From NCBI RefSeq assembly GCF_020382885.2, contig NC_058493.1:19562999-19626998 (forward strand): a stretch of 64,000 bases of DNA. Reading direction: 5' to 3'. The DNA comes from Scatophagus argus. Taxonomy: Eukaryota > Chordata > Actinopteri > Scatophagidae. Made by a program: the position numbers and the translations under genes. Below the pieces are notes generated by a model, which did not search any database, was not told where the DNA came from, and saw only the letters and a program-made list of their open reading frames with translations. Each line of letters begins with the position of its first letter. Position 1 is the stretch's first letter. Shown piece by piece: positions 12,901-26,065 of this stretch.

Positions 12901-15900
12901 CCATCAAATGGAATTATCCATGAAATTTTGCAATGAAGTGGAATCAAAATAGAGTTTTGATGCTAACAAGACTGGCATTTTCCAACTGTTATATATGTCT
13001 GTTAGGTGTAAACTTTATTGTTACTCGTGTCAAAGAATGAACATCCCAATAAAATTTCTTTAAATATTAAAGAAACACTGGAACATCATTCCTGCTTTCA
13101 ACCTAAAGATTCGTTATACGGCTCAGAAAAAGATGTCGATATACTCGTGCAAAATATCGGCATGGTGTTGTCTCATCAGTACACAGGCATGACTGTAATT
13201 AGTATGCTTGACTTCAGTGAATTTGTTTAAGTATAAAAGCCAGTTTTCATCCCCATTCTGCTTCTTTCTGCGTTCCTTTCCTCCTCTAGCTTCATCTAGT
13301 ACACTGGAATGCTGTCAAATACAAGACGTTTGGGGAGGCTTCGACAGCTCCCGACGGCCTCGCTGTCCTTGGCATCTTTTTAGAAGTAAGATGTTTCTCT
13401 AAAGTGCAGTACCATTTGCTGTCCCTGTTCCCCCTTTCCTCTTCATTTTGTATTAATGTTCACAGTGCACTGTTGTTGTTTTATTTCTTTTTCTTTTGTC
13501 TGCATTAAATCATAACTTGAATAGAAGCAAAAGCAGAACGACGTGTTGTAGTCCAACAGTCCAACCCTGTCTTCGCTACATTTTTTGTAGCACTGACAGT
13601 ATGCCATTTCTGCAAAGCAGATTCATTTACCATTTTGGTTATGGTGCTATAAATAAAGTAAATCTGTCAGTTCGTGTCAACTTCAACATTGTCATTTTGT
13701 GTCATTTTGTGGATCACACCAAGTGTATGTAAATAGATTTGATTTGGATTTTCTTTAAATGTCACAAATTTAAAAAAAAAATAATCTTGTCTGTTACTGA
13801 AGACAGGTGATGACCACAGATGGCTCCACATGATAACAGACGCTCTGTACATGGTGAAGTTTAAGGCGAGTACCATGATTGTTACAAGACCTTATTACGT
13901 GTAATGTTTGTGGTTTACAATCCTCTCTCGGTATTGTTGCAATGATATAAAATGTGTTGTCTTTGTATTTCCGTTACAGGGTAGTGTCACAGATTTCAAA
14001 CGTTTCAACCCCAAGTGCCTTCTGCCCAGCAGCCTCCACTACTGGACCTACCTGGGATCACTGACCACACCCCCTCTTCACGAGAGCGTCATCTGGATTG
14101 TCCTGAAGGAGCCAATCGTAGTGTCAGAAAAGCAGGTGTGTGTTTTTGTTTTGTTTTTTTTTTGCAAACACGTTCCTTTTCAGACCACAGTACATGCCAG
14201 ATTATCAACATGTATAACACTGTATTTTCTATTTGAGACATCAATACATCTCAGAGCATTTAAAACTGCTGTGAGCTTTGTAAAACACAAAATAATATGA
14301 AATACAGTAACATTATAGTGGTGTTCATCCTTCATCAGACTCTTGATTGATTTTAATGTGAATGATCCCTAAGAGAATTAGACCTTGTTTAAATTTAATG
14401 AGGAATCGTCGATAACACATTGGTTTCATATTTCCTTATTGCTGAGAAAAAAGATTCAAAGGTGTGGTTAGTTTGTTTTATTCTTTGTGCTGATGCAGAA
14501 CATTTACAGTCAATCAGATTATACACCACCAAAACTCCTCTTTGTACCATTAACCCCAATCCAGCTACCTTGGCTGCAATACTGCTGGCACAAGATGTCT
14601 ATTTTTCTTACCTACTAGTAGACCTACCATCATCAAAGAGGCCATTACAGTACCAGAAGGATGCAAGCCAAATGTCTCTCATGAATTAATTGTGACAAAG
14701 TGATAAAGGTGACATTTATAATTTCCTAGTTCCTAACTGCACATGTAGTTTATGTCACTGATTGCTTTCACGTATTTGTTGTAGTCGGTGATCTGCAGCC
14801 AAATTTCTCCCATCTTAAGCATGATCCCTTCTCAAAATGTGTTGTTTTTTTACATCCATTTTCCCTAGCGCGCATAATGTTAGGATGCTCTCCACAAGGC
14901 TCCAAAAATGTCCATTGTCTCCTTTGTTGTCAAACTTAAGTTCAGTATCACATGTGGGTGTGGGTGATGGTGGGGTTTACCTCTGTGCTGTAGCATGTCC
15001 ATAAATACGCTGTTTGCCCTAAGCGTGATGCTATATTTGGAGGCAAGCTCGAGCATCATTCATCTGGGATGCTGACATTCTAGGCTGACTTGCTCTTCAT
15101 CCACCCCTTGTGGGACTGATTTTAATCAGAAAGTTTAGGTCTGATAAGCCCAGGCTGTTGACAAGTTAAGCTGACTAACTGGATGTCTGCAGCACATGCC
15201 CTTCAGGGCCCTTTGAGCTGGCCCTGTGGCGACTGCTGCCAGCCTCTGGATTATGCTCTTACACTTTGTTGATCTTTTCGGGTCTAGTTCCCCATTTATT
15301 TATTTTTTTTACCAGACGGCGGCTCCTCGGGTGTAGTCATGAACGATCTGTCTGCAGAACCTATGTGTGTAGCATAGCTTGGGGCGAGATGCAAGTCAGG
15401 CCCCACGACCTATGACTCCAGGCCTCAAGCCTTTGATCCCCTCCAGCTGATTATCCTGATGGATGAATGACTGGATGGATTCAGGACTTTAATTGAAAAA
15501 TGCTTGCATGGAGACCCAGCGGGAAAAAGCCCTTATGTAACAGGGTATTATTTTGTTTTTAATTTTCCTCTCATAATGGTGGACATGGTGCTAAAGAGGA
15601 AATCCCAAAAAAGATGATGTAATGTGTGCCTAGTTTTTAAGTTTTGGCAAGTCTGGTAATATTCAATATTTTTCTTGTCGACAAATGCAATTAAAATTTG
15701 TTGACAATAACACACAGAATGTCACCAGTCTTTTTCTTTAGTGTGCTTATATTGTTTTCTGCGGAGCAAAGGTTGTGCACAGAAGCAAAAAATCAGTTTA
15801 TTTGCAAAAATAATAAGGAGAAAATTGTGTCTCTTTGTGTGTACCAATGCAGCTGGGCAAGTTTCGCATGCTTTTGTTCACTGGAGAGGAAGAGGATCAG

Positions 15901-15972
15901 AGACTACGCATGGAAAACAACTTCAGGCCTCCCCAGCCTCTCCAAGGCAGGAAAGTACGCTCCTCCAATTAA
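9992..15972 (+). CDS. ca7: Carbonic anhydrase VII (alpha class, cytosolic)
   Basis: Catalyses reversible hydration of CO2 to bicarbonate in the cytosol. Seven exons join to 262 aa (human CA7 264): 9992-10028, 10854-11051, 12736-12854, 13290-13385, 13803-13865, 13980-14135, 15853-15972. The zinc ligands are His95 and His97 in the FHFHWG motif and His120 in ELHLVHWN; His65 (NNGHSV) is the proton shuttle, Glu107 the gate residue, and Thr200 lies in GSLTTPPL. The N-terminus [14 protein letters not shown] and the short C-terminal [12 protein letters not shown] identify CA VII rather than CA I/II/III, as does its place beside nae1. There is no signal peptide or membrane anchor. Intron 5 uses a GC donor. 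Residues 156-161 (RWLHMI) differ from the mammalian form as I remember it, next to the conserved [11 protein letters not shown] 1.7-kb last intron holds nothing recognisable. Confidence 0.96.
10488..10740 (-). mobile_element. LINE 3' tail fragment in ca7 intron 1
   Basis: Read on the minus strand this is the typical end of a fish non-LTR retrotransposon: T-rich 3' UTR, then a GGGATCAATAAAGTAT segment containing a polyadenylation signal, closed by a short (TATC)n tail, which appears as GATA repeats at about 10488-10510 on the plus strand. No coding part remains. The family (RTE-, L1- or L2-like) cannot be fixed by eye. Confidence 0.6.
13866..13871 (+). other. Non-canonical GC splice donor of ca7 intron 5
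   Basis: Exon 5 ends in AAG and is followed by GCGAGT. The exon length from here (63 nt, 21 codons) leaves the frame in phase with exon 6, which starts GGTAGTGTC after TTACAG at 13974-13979. The only nearby GT, 4 nt downstream, would shift the frame and put a TAG two codons on. The flanks AAG/GCGAGT match the strong consensus seen at known GC-AG introns. The intron is 114 bp. Confidence 0.88.
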
Positions 15973-17034
15973 TGCTACCTCAAGAGATCTGCAGTCATAG
16001 CAAAGGCCCTTTTAGACAACAGAGAATGCATTAATTTGAGTTAAGTTTTTACCTCAAGGTAGCTTGTCTTGAAGATTTTTGATTTACTTTGTACAGCAGG
16101 AACAAATTTAAGTTCTCATCACTGCCAGCGCTGCCACAGGGATGCACGTTTCCTTGCCATAAGATTCACTGGCAGAGGGAGGAATCAGTTTTGGAATGAT
16201 TTTAGGGAAAATGAAAGGGATGTAATGATAATAGCACTTGGTGCTGAGGCAATTGGGTGATACATCAACGAGCAGCAAGCTCTTATAAGGTACCATTACA
16301 TGTAACTGGCAAGCCTGTATACTAGTAGGTCTGTTTGCAGACTGGTATCGCAACACTCGGCTGTCTGCAGATTCACAGCCTCGCCCTCCTTACTGATCCT
16401 GATTGATCCTCCCCATTGAGCTGGCCTATTGCCGGTGGATTCCCAGTCCATGTGGCTATAGATCCCTTCCACTCCAGCAATCCCAACTGGAGGTGGGATT
16501 GGATTAGTGCTGTACTTTGCTTAAACTGTGCTGTGCGGCCATGGACATGAAAGTCTCTGGTCCTTTAGGGCTGAGATATTCACTCCCAGCAGTGTTGCTT
16601 TGTTATTTTCTGTGCTTTCCGGATTTAACAAAAAATTGGAACTGGAACTTCAGTTTTAACAAGAAGCCAATGAATGCATCATTTCAGTCGAACTCTGAAT
16701 CTTTGTTACTACAATTTTCATTCACTGATTAAACAGCATCCTGTCGTGTCGCGTTTCATGGTCTGGCGTCTCTACTATGCAGAAGGTAATACGCATTGTT
16801 GTTAACAGCTGCACTTGTTAAGAACAACAGTCTAGTATGTAAATGCCTGCCAGAGGCCGTGTTGTCTCACTGGGCTGAGTTATGGCAGCTTTGTGTAATG
16901 CTGGTCCCTATTTAGATGGATGTGGATTTCACTAATTCAGAGGCATGAAATTATTTTGTTCCCATACACCATAGCGGACACATGAACTACGGCACATCAC
17001 TTATGATTGTATTGTGTTGTTGATGTGAAAAAGC

Positions 17035-17106
17035 AATAAAATGTAATTTATGAGTGGTTTGAATATTTTTGTAATGCATTCAGAATTGTTTGCCGGATGA
17101 AATAAA
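17035..17106 (+). terminator. Candidate ca7 polyadenylation signals
   Basis: AATAAA occurs at 17035-17040 and again at 17101-17106, about 1.06 and 1.13 kb past the ca7 stop. They are the clearest plus-strand hexamers found downstream; no transcript evidence is available. Confidence 0.35.
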
Positions 17107-19507
17107 ATTTAAAACAACTTTGTTTTACAGTCTTTTGAAGGGGGCCGAATCAGATTTTTAGACTGACATTTCCATACAGAGGAAAAAGAGTCTCTCTGCG
17201 CTTGATTATTGGGGAACCTTCTGATGTTTGCTTCTGCTGTCAACCACACACTGCACATTTACAGTATTTTCTTGTATCTTGGTTTAACAGCCAGAGTAAT
17301 GGCAAACGGCCAACCGACAGAAGAGCACAAGCGGGCATTTACAAACATGAAATTGTTTCTTTTCTTACCAAAAAGGCATTGGTCACCTTCTTTGTTTAAA
17401 GTTGCTCTAACTGAACCTTGTACCTGGTATCTACAGTATGTTCTTGATGAAGGAGCCGTTCAAGCAAATGTTTAAACTCACTCTCACTGATCACAAGTAG
17501 CAATACTGACTTTAAGGTAATTAGTAGCCAGGTTGTAGCCTGGAGGGCTGAGGGACATCGAGAAGGAACATGAACTGTGATCGCAGTCAATTATTTACCC
17601 GTTGCATTCATTGAATGAGTTTTATTTGTCCCTTTAATTCAGCATGAGGGGAGTGTTTATAGTTGATACTATCAGTGACAGTAATAGGAGCAGTGGTTGT
17701 TCATTGGCATGGATTAATGTGGGGGAGACCATTACACCTGATTGCTCCTACGTCTTGATTTTCTTAATGAGTGTCATGTCCAATGTTGAAATGAAATGGA
17801 CAAGTTGATTCTCATGCACCTCTGACCCTCTTTAACAAGATACTGTACCCACTATGTGAGTGGGAGAAACTCCCTGTTCATCCAAATAGAAACAAATAAA
17901 AACCATCTGTAAATGAATGTGCTTAGGGGCATTTATTCTGAAACAAAACAGTTTCTTATTCGTTCTGGGATTTGGATTTGATAAGGTACCGGTAAGTGCA
18001 CTTACAAGTTAAGGCTACATGTGTTTCTCAAACTAAAGGTCTGGACACCAGAGATCGGGATAATGTTACAGAAAGGCTGGAGAGCATTTATAAATGCTGA
18101 GGATGGGACAAATATACCCTGCATCGGGAATATGGATTAAACATAGAATTTATTGTTGTTTTTATGACCCAAATCTTTTAGGTCATTTTTGTCACCCAGT
18201 TACATTTTGGGTAGTGTATAAATTATCATTTGAACTTCTCTTTTAAAATTGTGTCTCTGTCAGGTCTGTGGCTTCAATGTGTAGTTACAACATTTGTCCA
18301 GCAGATGGCAAGATGGAGGTATGACTGAAAAACTGCATTGTAGACTCATGTTTTGTTTGGATTAGATTTACCTGATGTTAATGGTGACGAAATCTCTAAC
18401 TGAATTGAAGATTCAGATTCAGTTTCTTTAATTGACTGTAACAGATTTAAGGTCAGCGTGAGATTAGATGGTGATGAAAAAAATCAATAGTATCAGATTT
18501 AGTTTTTTAAAAACTGTAACACAAGAAAACCACAAAAGACAGATTTGCATCTGCATAAAACAGAATAAGACACCGTTTATTGAATTACAGTTCAGATTTG
18601 AATAAAACTGACTCTGCTGACCTGACACTTTCACTGGACTTCTGTTTGGGATTTCTGCTGTGCCTTGTTTTCTAAGCAGATATTTTTATGTTTATGTTCT
18701 TTCACAGACATAATTGAATTTAATTTCCATTTTTTATGATGCTGTTTTGTGTCACCTGAACAGTGTGTTCAGCTTGTGTAGGTCTTCCTGCAGATGGCAG
18801 CAGCTACTTTGTCTTGCATGACTTGCAGTAAAATCTCTGGTTTGCCTTTCACCAGACACAAGATTGAATTTTAAAATGGTTTAAAAATAAACCACAGGCA
18901 ACTGTACAACATCTCAAATACAGGAAAACAATTTCACGTGGAAATTAAATAATGGCTAACTATAGCAAAAACACACATCTTACAACACACTTTCGTTTTT
19001 GCTATCAGTAACACTTGACCTTGCCTTTGTCCATCCTCCTTGACACTGTGTTTGAATCAAGAGGTTGCATTACCCCATCTGGTTTCATTTCCATGTAACT
19101 GCTGATCGCTGTGGAAAAATTCTGCTCGGAGGTTAATGAATAAAGAATGAAAGTGGGTGTGTGTGAAGTATATTTAACACATATTCTCAAATAATCTTTC
19201 CAAAATAACATCAGGGAGCTTTATTGAGACCCAGAATACCTGAGCAGGCACATCATCATCAGCCACAATCGATGCCATGTAATAAGATATTACAGTCGGA
19301 CCTCAGAAATAGAGTCAGTCACATGTATTTTTAGCATCAGGATATCTGCTTGCTTGTTGTAGTGATTTTTCCCAGACACAGCAACATCTGAGCAACTTGT
19401 GAAATACAAACCTGCAGGACAAACGGGCTTCAGAGAAAGTTGCTGGTCAGACAGAACAATGAACAAAGTTTTATGAGAGAATGGCTGGGGGGATCTTCAT
19501 GTTTGTT

Positions 19508-19510
<3 letters not shown>

Positions 19511-19576
<66 letters not shown>
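19511..19576. repeat. (CA)33 microsatellite
   Basis: Sixty-six bases of uninterrupted CA repeat, then TATA. It is the longest pure dinucleotide run in the window and likely to vary in length between individuals. The cysteine/valine or threonine/histidine frames through it are artefacts. Confidence 0.97.
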
Positions 19577-19580
<4 letters not shown>

Positions 19581-22500
19581 AATAGTTTTACAGTTTTTAA
19601 ATGTAGAACTGAAAATTGCTTACCCACATTTGCCCACATTGTCAACATACTCATTTTACACTGTAAGTAAAATCCCTACATTCAAATGAAGTAAAAGAAT
19701 ATAAGCAGATTCAAAATATTGCTGGTGTATTATTAGTGTTGCAGCAGGAGCTAATTTTAATTTCTGTGCTGTTCAGTAGATTAGCCAACAGCACTGTATT
19801 CCGCATCGTGTTTTTTTTTAAACTATCATTTTTGTTTATGTGATAACTTAATTTGCAAAGTAACTTGTAATTATAGCTATTTAGTAAAGGTGATGGAGTA
19901 AAAAACGTTCCTTCTGAGGTACAGTAGATTAGAAGCACAGAATACATTAGCAATAAAAGTACAAATACCTCAAAACTGTAATTAACTATATATTCCACTC
20001 CTGCTGAGGCCATGAAATTTGAAAAATGTGAGCATTTATCAGTCAGAAGGGGATTAATATTGATTTGCATCATGGGGAAACGTAGAGTCCAGTGTTTTGA
20101 CAACTATGTTTCTTGTGTCCCTTAATCCCCCAAGATTAAACAGATGAAATACTAAATTGCTCTAGACCTGTTAAGTGAAGCTTAATTATCTGATTTTTTT
20201 CTTCCATAATATGATAGACTACTGATGATAAATTGCTTCGGTTTAAACAAACTCGCAGCTTCAAGGCTCAAACCACATGTTCCACTAAACCACAATTACG
20301 ACTTTATCTAAAACAAACTATTGCATCTAACCTTCTAATCTCGTGGCTTTTATGGGATCACGAGCTACACAGGCTGAGTCACTTCTCCTGTTTCCGTATT
20401 AAAGATCAAAATGGGCCGCTCTGCTCCTAAATCATTGTAAGTTTCTTAATATTGTCAAGGACAGCGACTCTATCTGGCAATCAGGGGACACAGCCACAGT
20501 GCAGTTGCCATGGATACAAACAGCACATGCACCACAACACAAATGCTTGGCCAGCTCATATCTCCCCTACTTGTCTGTGAGCCAGTGATCCATCGCCATC
20601 ACCCTGTCAGAATATAAAACCATACTGCAAAAATATCTGATGCTTCTTTCCCCTAAAGATCCCTCCGGTCACACATGTGTGTTTCACCATTCATTAGGGT
20701 GCTTTATTTAGCAGCGTGTTATTTATTTTGTGCGGGCGCTCAGTAAATGGGCCCTTGATCGCCAACTTATTCCAGCCAAAGCAACCCCATGCCACCTGTC
20801 TTTTCCTGGATGGTGACATTAGGCCTTCACCCAGGTTCAGGGTCGGCTTAAGGTGCAGCTATAACAACCTGCGAAACAATATACACTTTTTATGGGTTGT
20901 GTATATATACCAAATAACATTAAAGTTGTCAGGCCGTGTGGCCTTGGTTCGTGGAGTGGATTATAAATCGCAGCAGAAGGGAAGAGATGAGGTTCCCTCT
21001 CTTGGGCACTCTGTGGGTGGTCTGTTATGATAATTAAAGAAAACATGAGACTGTCATGGCAGAGAGGTCGTGATCTGTAAGTTTATACTTGGCTGTCAAC
21101 TCTTACACCATGAAGGCTTTGATCTATGGAGTATTTTACAGAAAATATGCTACCTTCCTGTGGCATTGGTGCTTGATTATTGACCTTATATCTTGGTTAT
21201 AGCTATGGTAAATGTTGCCTGAGACGCTGATACCCAGTGACAGTCGCACCCTAAACCATGACGTCTGATCTCGACAGTGTGAGGTTACCCAGCATCGGGC
21301 CGTGACATATTCTGAGTGGGCAACAGACACCTACATGGTCTTCAGGGAACTCGAGTGACTTCACTCTGTGACCCCTAAAGTCAGTCCAAGATCCGCTTGT
21401 TTGCACAGGGTGGCTATAGCAACACACATAGTCAGGGCTGCATCACGGCTCAGTCAACCCCTATTCATTTCACACACGTCTGTTTAAAATCAGCGTCAGA
21501 TGCATTTGGCTTGATGAGTAGATACGCAGAACTATAATTCCCGTAGACTAAGGAACCAGAGATTTACATTCAGAGCTATTTCAGCCAAGGCTGAGATAAA
21601 CCAGTGATCATAGAGGCCCATTATTATAATAAACATTTAAAATTTCCTAGACAGTTTATTTGCTTTATTGGTGCCTTTGCTTGCACTAATAGATAAAACC
21701 ATTTTCCAGTATAGGGTATTGACATTATACATTTTAGAGGTTTTGGTGACTTTCTGTATTTTGTTTTTATTGTTTTTTGTTTTTTACAGTTAAGCTGACC
21801 CATCCACTTAATTATAATGCCGTCTTCTCACCTTATAAGGGTCTCATAATTCTACCATCTGCTTCGAATGACTGTTTTTCATTAGACATCATGTTTTCAT
21901 AAGAGTAAGTACAACACAGAATTTGCTAGTTGCGGTTTGTAAGCTCACTATTCAAAGGTGCAGGTCACTGGTATTTGAAGGAAGCAGAGAATAAGAACTT
22001 TTTAAGTAAAAATCCTGCACGGTATACCTTTAAAGAGAGATCTTTCAACTTAATGGGCCTGTCCAGGATAGATGCATGTAATCATCTCTCTGTCTGTCTC
22101 TCTGGGTTGTCTCCAAAAACATCACAGGCCTTTGGCCGGTTTGATCCATGCAGCATCTGCTATCTGCTACAACTCCCACAACCAACCACCTCCAACACGT
22201 TCAAGTCAGAGGGGTCAGTCATGCACCCAGGAGCATCACAAGTTTCCAAGATCCCTATCCCCCAAGCCCACTGGGTCAAAAATAGTCCCTGTTAGCCTTT
22301 TATAAATCGGAGTGTTTCTATAAAAAGCCTTTGGCTGACCAGAACCCTGGGCTGAAGCCACATCAGCCTATCTTTAGCTTTATTTATGTTCTGGTGTTGA
22401 CAGCACCACTTGCAAAGCTTTCCAGTCACCGTTCAATGGGTCACATGTGTGCCAAGCCTTCGACTGATGCTGGAAAGCACCGTCGAGTAAAACCGGTAAT

Positions 22501-25274
22501 CAGTAGGCCTACACTGCTGGTCAGGCTACATCCCTTACAGAAACAAACCGCCTAACAGCTGCTGAGTTAACGGCTTGATGATTCTTGCCCTCAGATTCTT
22601 TCCATCCACTTAGTGTTTATGGAGCTCTCGTCTGATGACAGATAAGCATGTCCACTATTGTGAAATTATGATAGGCGTTATTATAACAGTCACATGACAA
22701 GATGTAGGCTATTGTCACACAAGAGCTTTAAAAATAGAAAGATCCATATCTGTGACTTTATTTGACAAATACATGTCACATTTTACTGTATTTTGTTCAA
22801 CTTGTTGCAGATGAACGCTCGTCCCCAGCTTTTTCAGTGACAGCCTCATACATTCCGCCTTTTTCTGGGAATAACGGAGTTCAAAAGACCAGACAGCATT
22901 AGCAGAAAGCTTGGTTTCTGTCACAAAACAAGATTTTAATGAGGAGTAGACGTAGGCAAGATCAGTACAGACCGAGATGAAACACAGATGAATGTAGGCT
23001 GGGTACGAATGAATATGTTTTACTTGAAGTACACTGTTATGTGTGGCTCAGCGGTCATCAGTCAGTGTATTTCAGTGAGTCAGTGAATCTTTTTTCTTCA
23101 AAGTGAATTAAATTAAATGCGTTCTTTTTGTTTGTGTGTCTGAAGAAGAAAGAATAGATGTATTTCCAAGAAATATGATTATGATCATTTTGACTGGTTA
23201 CATTTATAATTTTTTTGGCAGGATGTTACCTTTATTAAAGCCTTGGGTTTTTGATGAATCACACCTCTCAACCAATACATGCTGGGACAGGCTAACCATA
23301 AGCAACTGTAACACCTCACACTCTGCCTGCACATCCAAGCTAAAATAAAAACAAGGTGCAACAGCTCACGCTGATGACCCTAGTGTAGAGGTGTTTATAC
23401 GTCTCTGCAAAGGCTTTTTGAATCCTGGACAATCTGGTTCTTACTTTCATTTAATACGTTTGTGTCAGCCGATCACAACATCTGGATCTTCTGTTCAATT
23501 ACTGCATTAACTGTACGTTTTTTGCTTACATTACTTTAGTAGTTTTATTTTAGCCTAAGTAAAAACTCTGGGAGTCTGGGATCAGTCAGGTTGGTGCCCT
23601 TAATACTCAAGGAAACTCTGAGGAGAAGGTTATAAGACATTCATGGAAAAACTGATTGTGTTTCTACTCCTCCTCAACCTTTTCTCTTCTTCCTCCCTCC
23701 TTCTAACCCGTCTCTCGTGTTTTGTTGAGAATGTTTCAGAGCAAGTTTGCCCACACAAGGACAGTAGGTCTCATCCCACTCAGACTTCAGTCCATGACTG
23801 ATGACAGAGGCCACAGTGAAGAGAGTTGGTGTAGGTGGACTGTGCTCATGTGTGTGTCTGCATCTGTGTCTGTTTCTCTTTGTGTGTGTGGGCTTGTTAC
23901 TCTCCTCTCAAGACTACAGCATTGTAACACTGAAGCCTTGGAGCTTCCAAATGTGCGGGTTGGCACGTCTTAATGTACGAGTGCCTGCTGCTCTTTCAGC
24001 GTCTTCATGAAATTCATTTCAACACAGTGAAAAGGTGGTCATCGCTTCTATTTATAATCCATTATTGAACTTTGTGTTGATCTGTGTCGAGTATGAGGAG
24101 TGCAATCATGCAAATGCATGTTCTGAGATGGAGATGTGTCAGCGCTTAATGTAGATGATTTGTGTGGGATGAGTGAGTCTGAGAGGGATGAATGATTTTT
24201 TCATGTAATTGTTTTGCTGCTAATTTGCAGTCTCTGCTGCTGTCACTTGTCAGGAGATGAAGATCTGCGAGCTCTGAGGTCTGTGAATTCAGTCAGTTCT
24301 CTGCTCTTGTATCAAAGATCCACACTTATCACAAGAGGTTAGGGTTAGGGTGTCCTTGGCATATGGAAATAAATTAAAAATAATAAGAAGGAGATCTGTT
24401 GACTGGGTTCATAAAAGGAGGATGCATTTAACAAATTTTCTACTGTATATATGGGGGGACTGATTGGTAGTTTCTCAGTATTCTCAGTGGCAGCTTTCCA
24501 TTTTTTTAATGATAACCACTTCCTCCTAAATATGAGATTACTGAGCGTGTAACTAAATGGATCTCAGGGTGAGACTAATTTAATGAGGGCTTCCAAGAAC
24601 GAGAGCGAACTCAAATATTAAGTCAGCAGGAACAATAAATTAAAATGAGCAGAAAATAGCAGTTAAGTTCCTTCTGGGAGAAAGATTTCTACTCTATTTT
24701 CACACATGAAGATCATGTGGTAGGCTAGAAAGCTCCAGAACAGTTTCTGAATGTTTTTTTCTATTAAAAATGTAATATTCCCTATGAATATTGTTGAAAA
24801 TTCAGCAACAAGTGATATAATAGCTGAATGCAGTTTTGTCTGGGTGAAAAAAGAAACTATTTTGTCACCATAAAATGGACCACTGGGTAACACAAGAGTG
24901 TGTGAGTATATGCTTTATCATCTCGTTTGTTTTCTTGGTTTGTTTTTCTCATGTCAGACACATTAACACGTGCTGTGTTTGTTCTTATGTAAGCTGCAGA
25001 GAATAACAGTTTGTTTAGCTCTAGTTTTCATGCTGCCTTCATCAGCACGATCTGGATTCTGTATGATTCAACATCCTTTTGTCCAGATCCTCGATGTGAC
25101 CCTTTTGTGATCTCTTTCATGGTAGAGCACGCTTAGCTCAATGCCTCACATGGCTTCCCCACAAGTGCTGTGTGAAATATATTCAAGCAATTATCATATA
25201 TAATTTTGTCTGGCAGATTAATGATCTGAGCTGTATTTGACAAATTTAAGGATACACGAGGTGCCATTTAATGA

Positions 25275-25555
25275 CTTCAACCAGTATTGTGTAGTCGCCG
25301 GTTCAATTCCTCCCCCGGACTGGCAGGAAAAAATGTGGGTGTGGTGGAGTGATTAATCACCCCCTCCCTCCATTACCCTGCCGATGTGCCCTTGAGCAAG
25401 GCACTTAACTCCCCCCAATTTGCTCCCTGGGTGCCTGAATTGGCAGCCCACTGCTCCTGTGTGTTTCACTGTGTGTGTTCAGTCAGTGATGGGTTAAATG
25501 CAGAGAATTTCAGTGACTGTAAAAATACACTGACAATGAAGGTTTGAAGTTTATT
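25275..25555 (+). mobile_element. SINE-like teleost repeat
   Basis: A B-box (GGTTCAATTCC, 25300-25310) is followed by the widely dispersed fish sequence with GCCCTTGAGCAAGGCACTTAA, GCTCCCTGGGTGCCTG, GCCCACTGCTCCTGTGTGT and GATGGGTTAAATGCAGAG. The A-box side is poorly kept. A second copy in the opposite direction lies at 36110-36326. Confidence 0.7.
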
Positions 25556-25582
25556 TCTCTGCAGTGTAGACCTTCATTGTCA
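25531..25582. repeat. 13-bp perfect inverted repeat
   Basis: TGACAATGAAGGT at 25531-25543 and its exact complement ACCTTCATTGTCA at 25570-25582 are separated by 26 nt, at the 3' end of the SINE-like repeat. It could be a transcript hairpin or the junction of two inverted repeat ends. Confidence 0.75.
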
Positions 25583-25924
25583 TTAAGACACACATCGGTG
25601 AGCCACACAGTTGCAAAACCTGACATGCTTCTTCACTTCACTTGCAAAAGCTACGATGACATTTTTTTAAAAAAAAAAATACTGTATGCTTTTAAACAAT
25701 GAAAGTATGTATTTTTGACTCATTCTGAAAGATGTAGATGTTCAAAATCTTCAGCATAAGATTCCCAGACAAGTTGGAGAAGTAAGAAAGTACTGAATGA
25801 TGGACATTGGTTGGTGCTGCTCCTTTCGTGGATCTTTTCAATAATAGCTTGTGTTTAAATAAATAAAATTATTGCCTAAGGCCTACATATTTTTGCAAGA
25901 AATAAACAGGAACAAATTAAATGA

Positions 25925-26065
25925 AAATTTGGTGGTTTGGTCCCTGGTTCTGGATGCATGTCCTTGGGCAAGTTGTCGATCCCCAAATCACTCCTGGAGG
26001 CAATTTGTTTTGTGTGATTGTTTGTGAGAATGGGTTTTGATGGGAAAGTTGCATTGTATATTAAG
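25925..26065 (+). mobile_element. Degraded dispersed repeat
   Basis: It carries GTCCTTGGGCAAG, then a GGAGGCAATTTG and GTGAGAATGGGTTTTGATGGG stretch, which I read as a diverged copy of the fish repeat seen more clearly on the minus strand at 35033-35218. Boundaries are approximate. Confidence 0.4.

Noticed and set aside
19711-20103. 130-codon minus-strand open frame between ca7 and cdh16
   Set aside because: A/T-rich, isoleucine/leucine/asparagine-rich translation with no family resemblance and no splice context; expected by chance in this composition.
21930-22295. 121-codon plus-strand open frame
   Set aside because: No recognisable domain and a serine/proline-rich mixed composition; overlapping frames are equally open.
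24340-24356. Telomere-like TTAGGG repeats
   Set aside because: Only about two units (GGTTAGGGTTAGGG), too short to mean an interstitial telomere.
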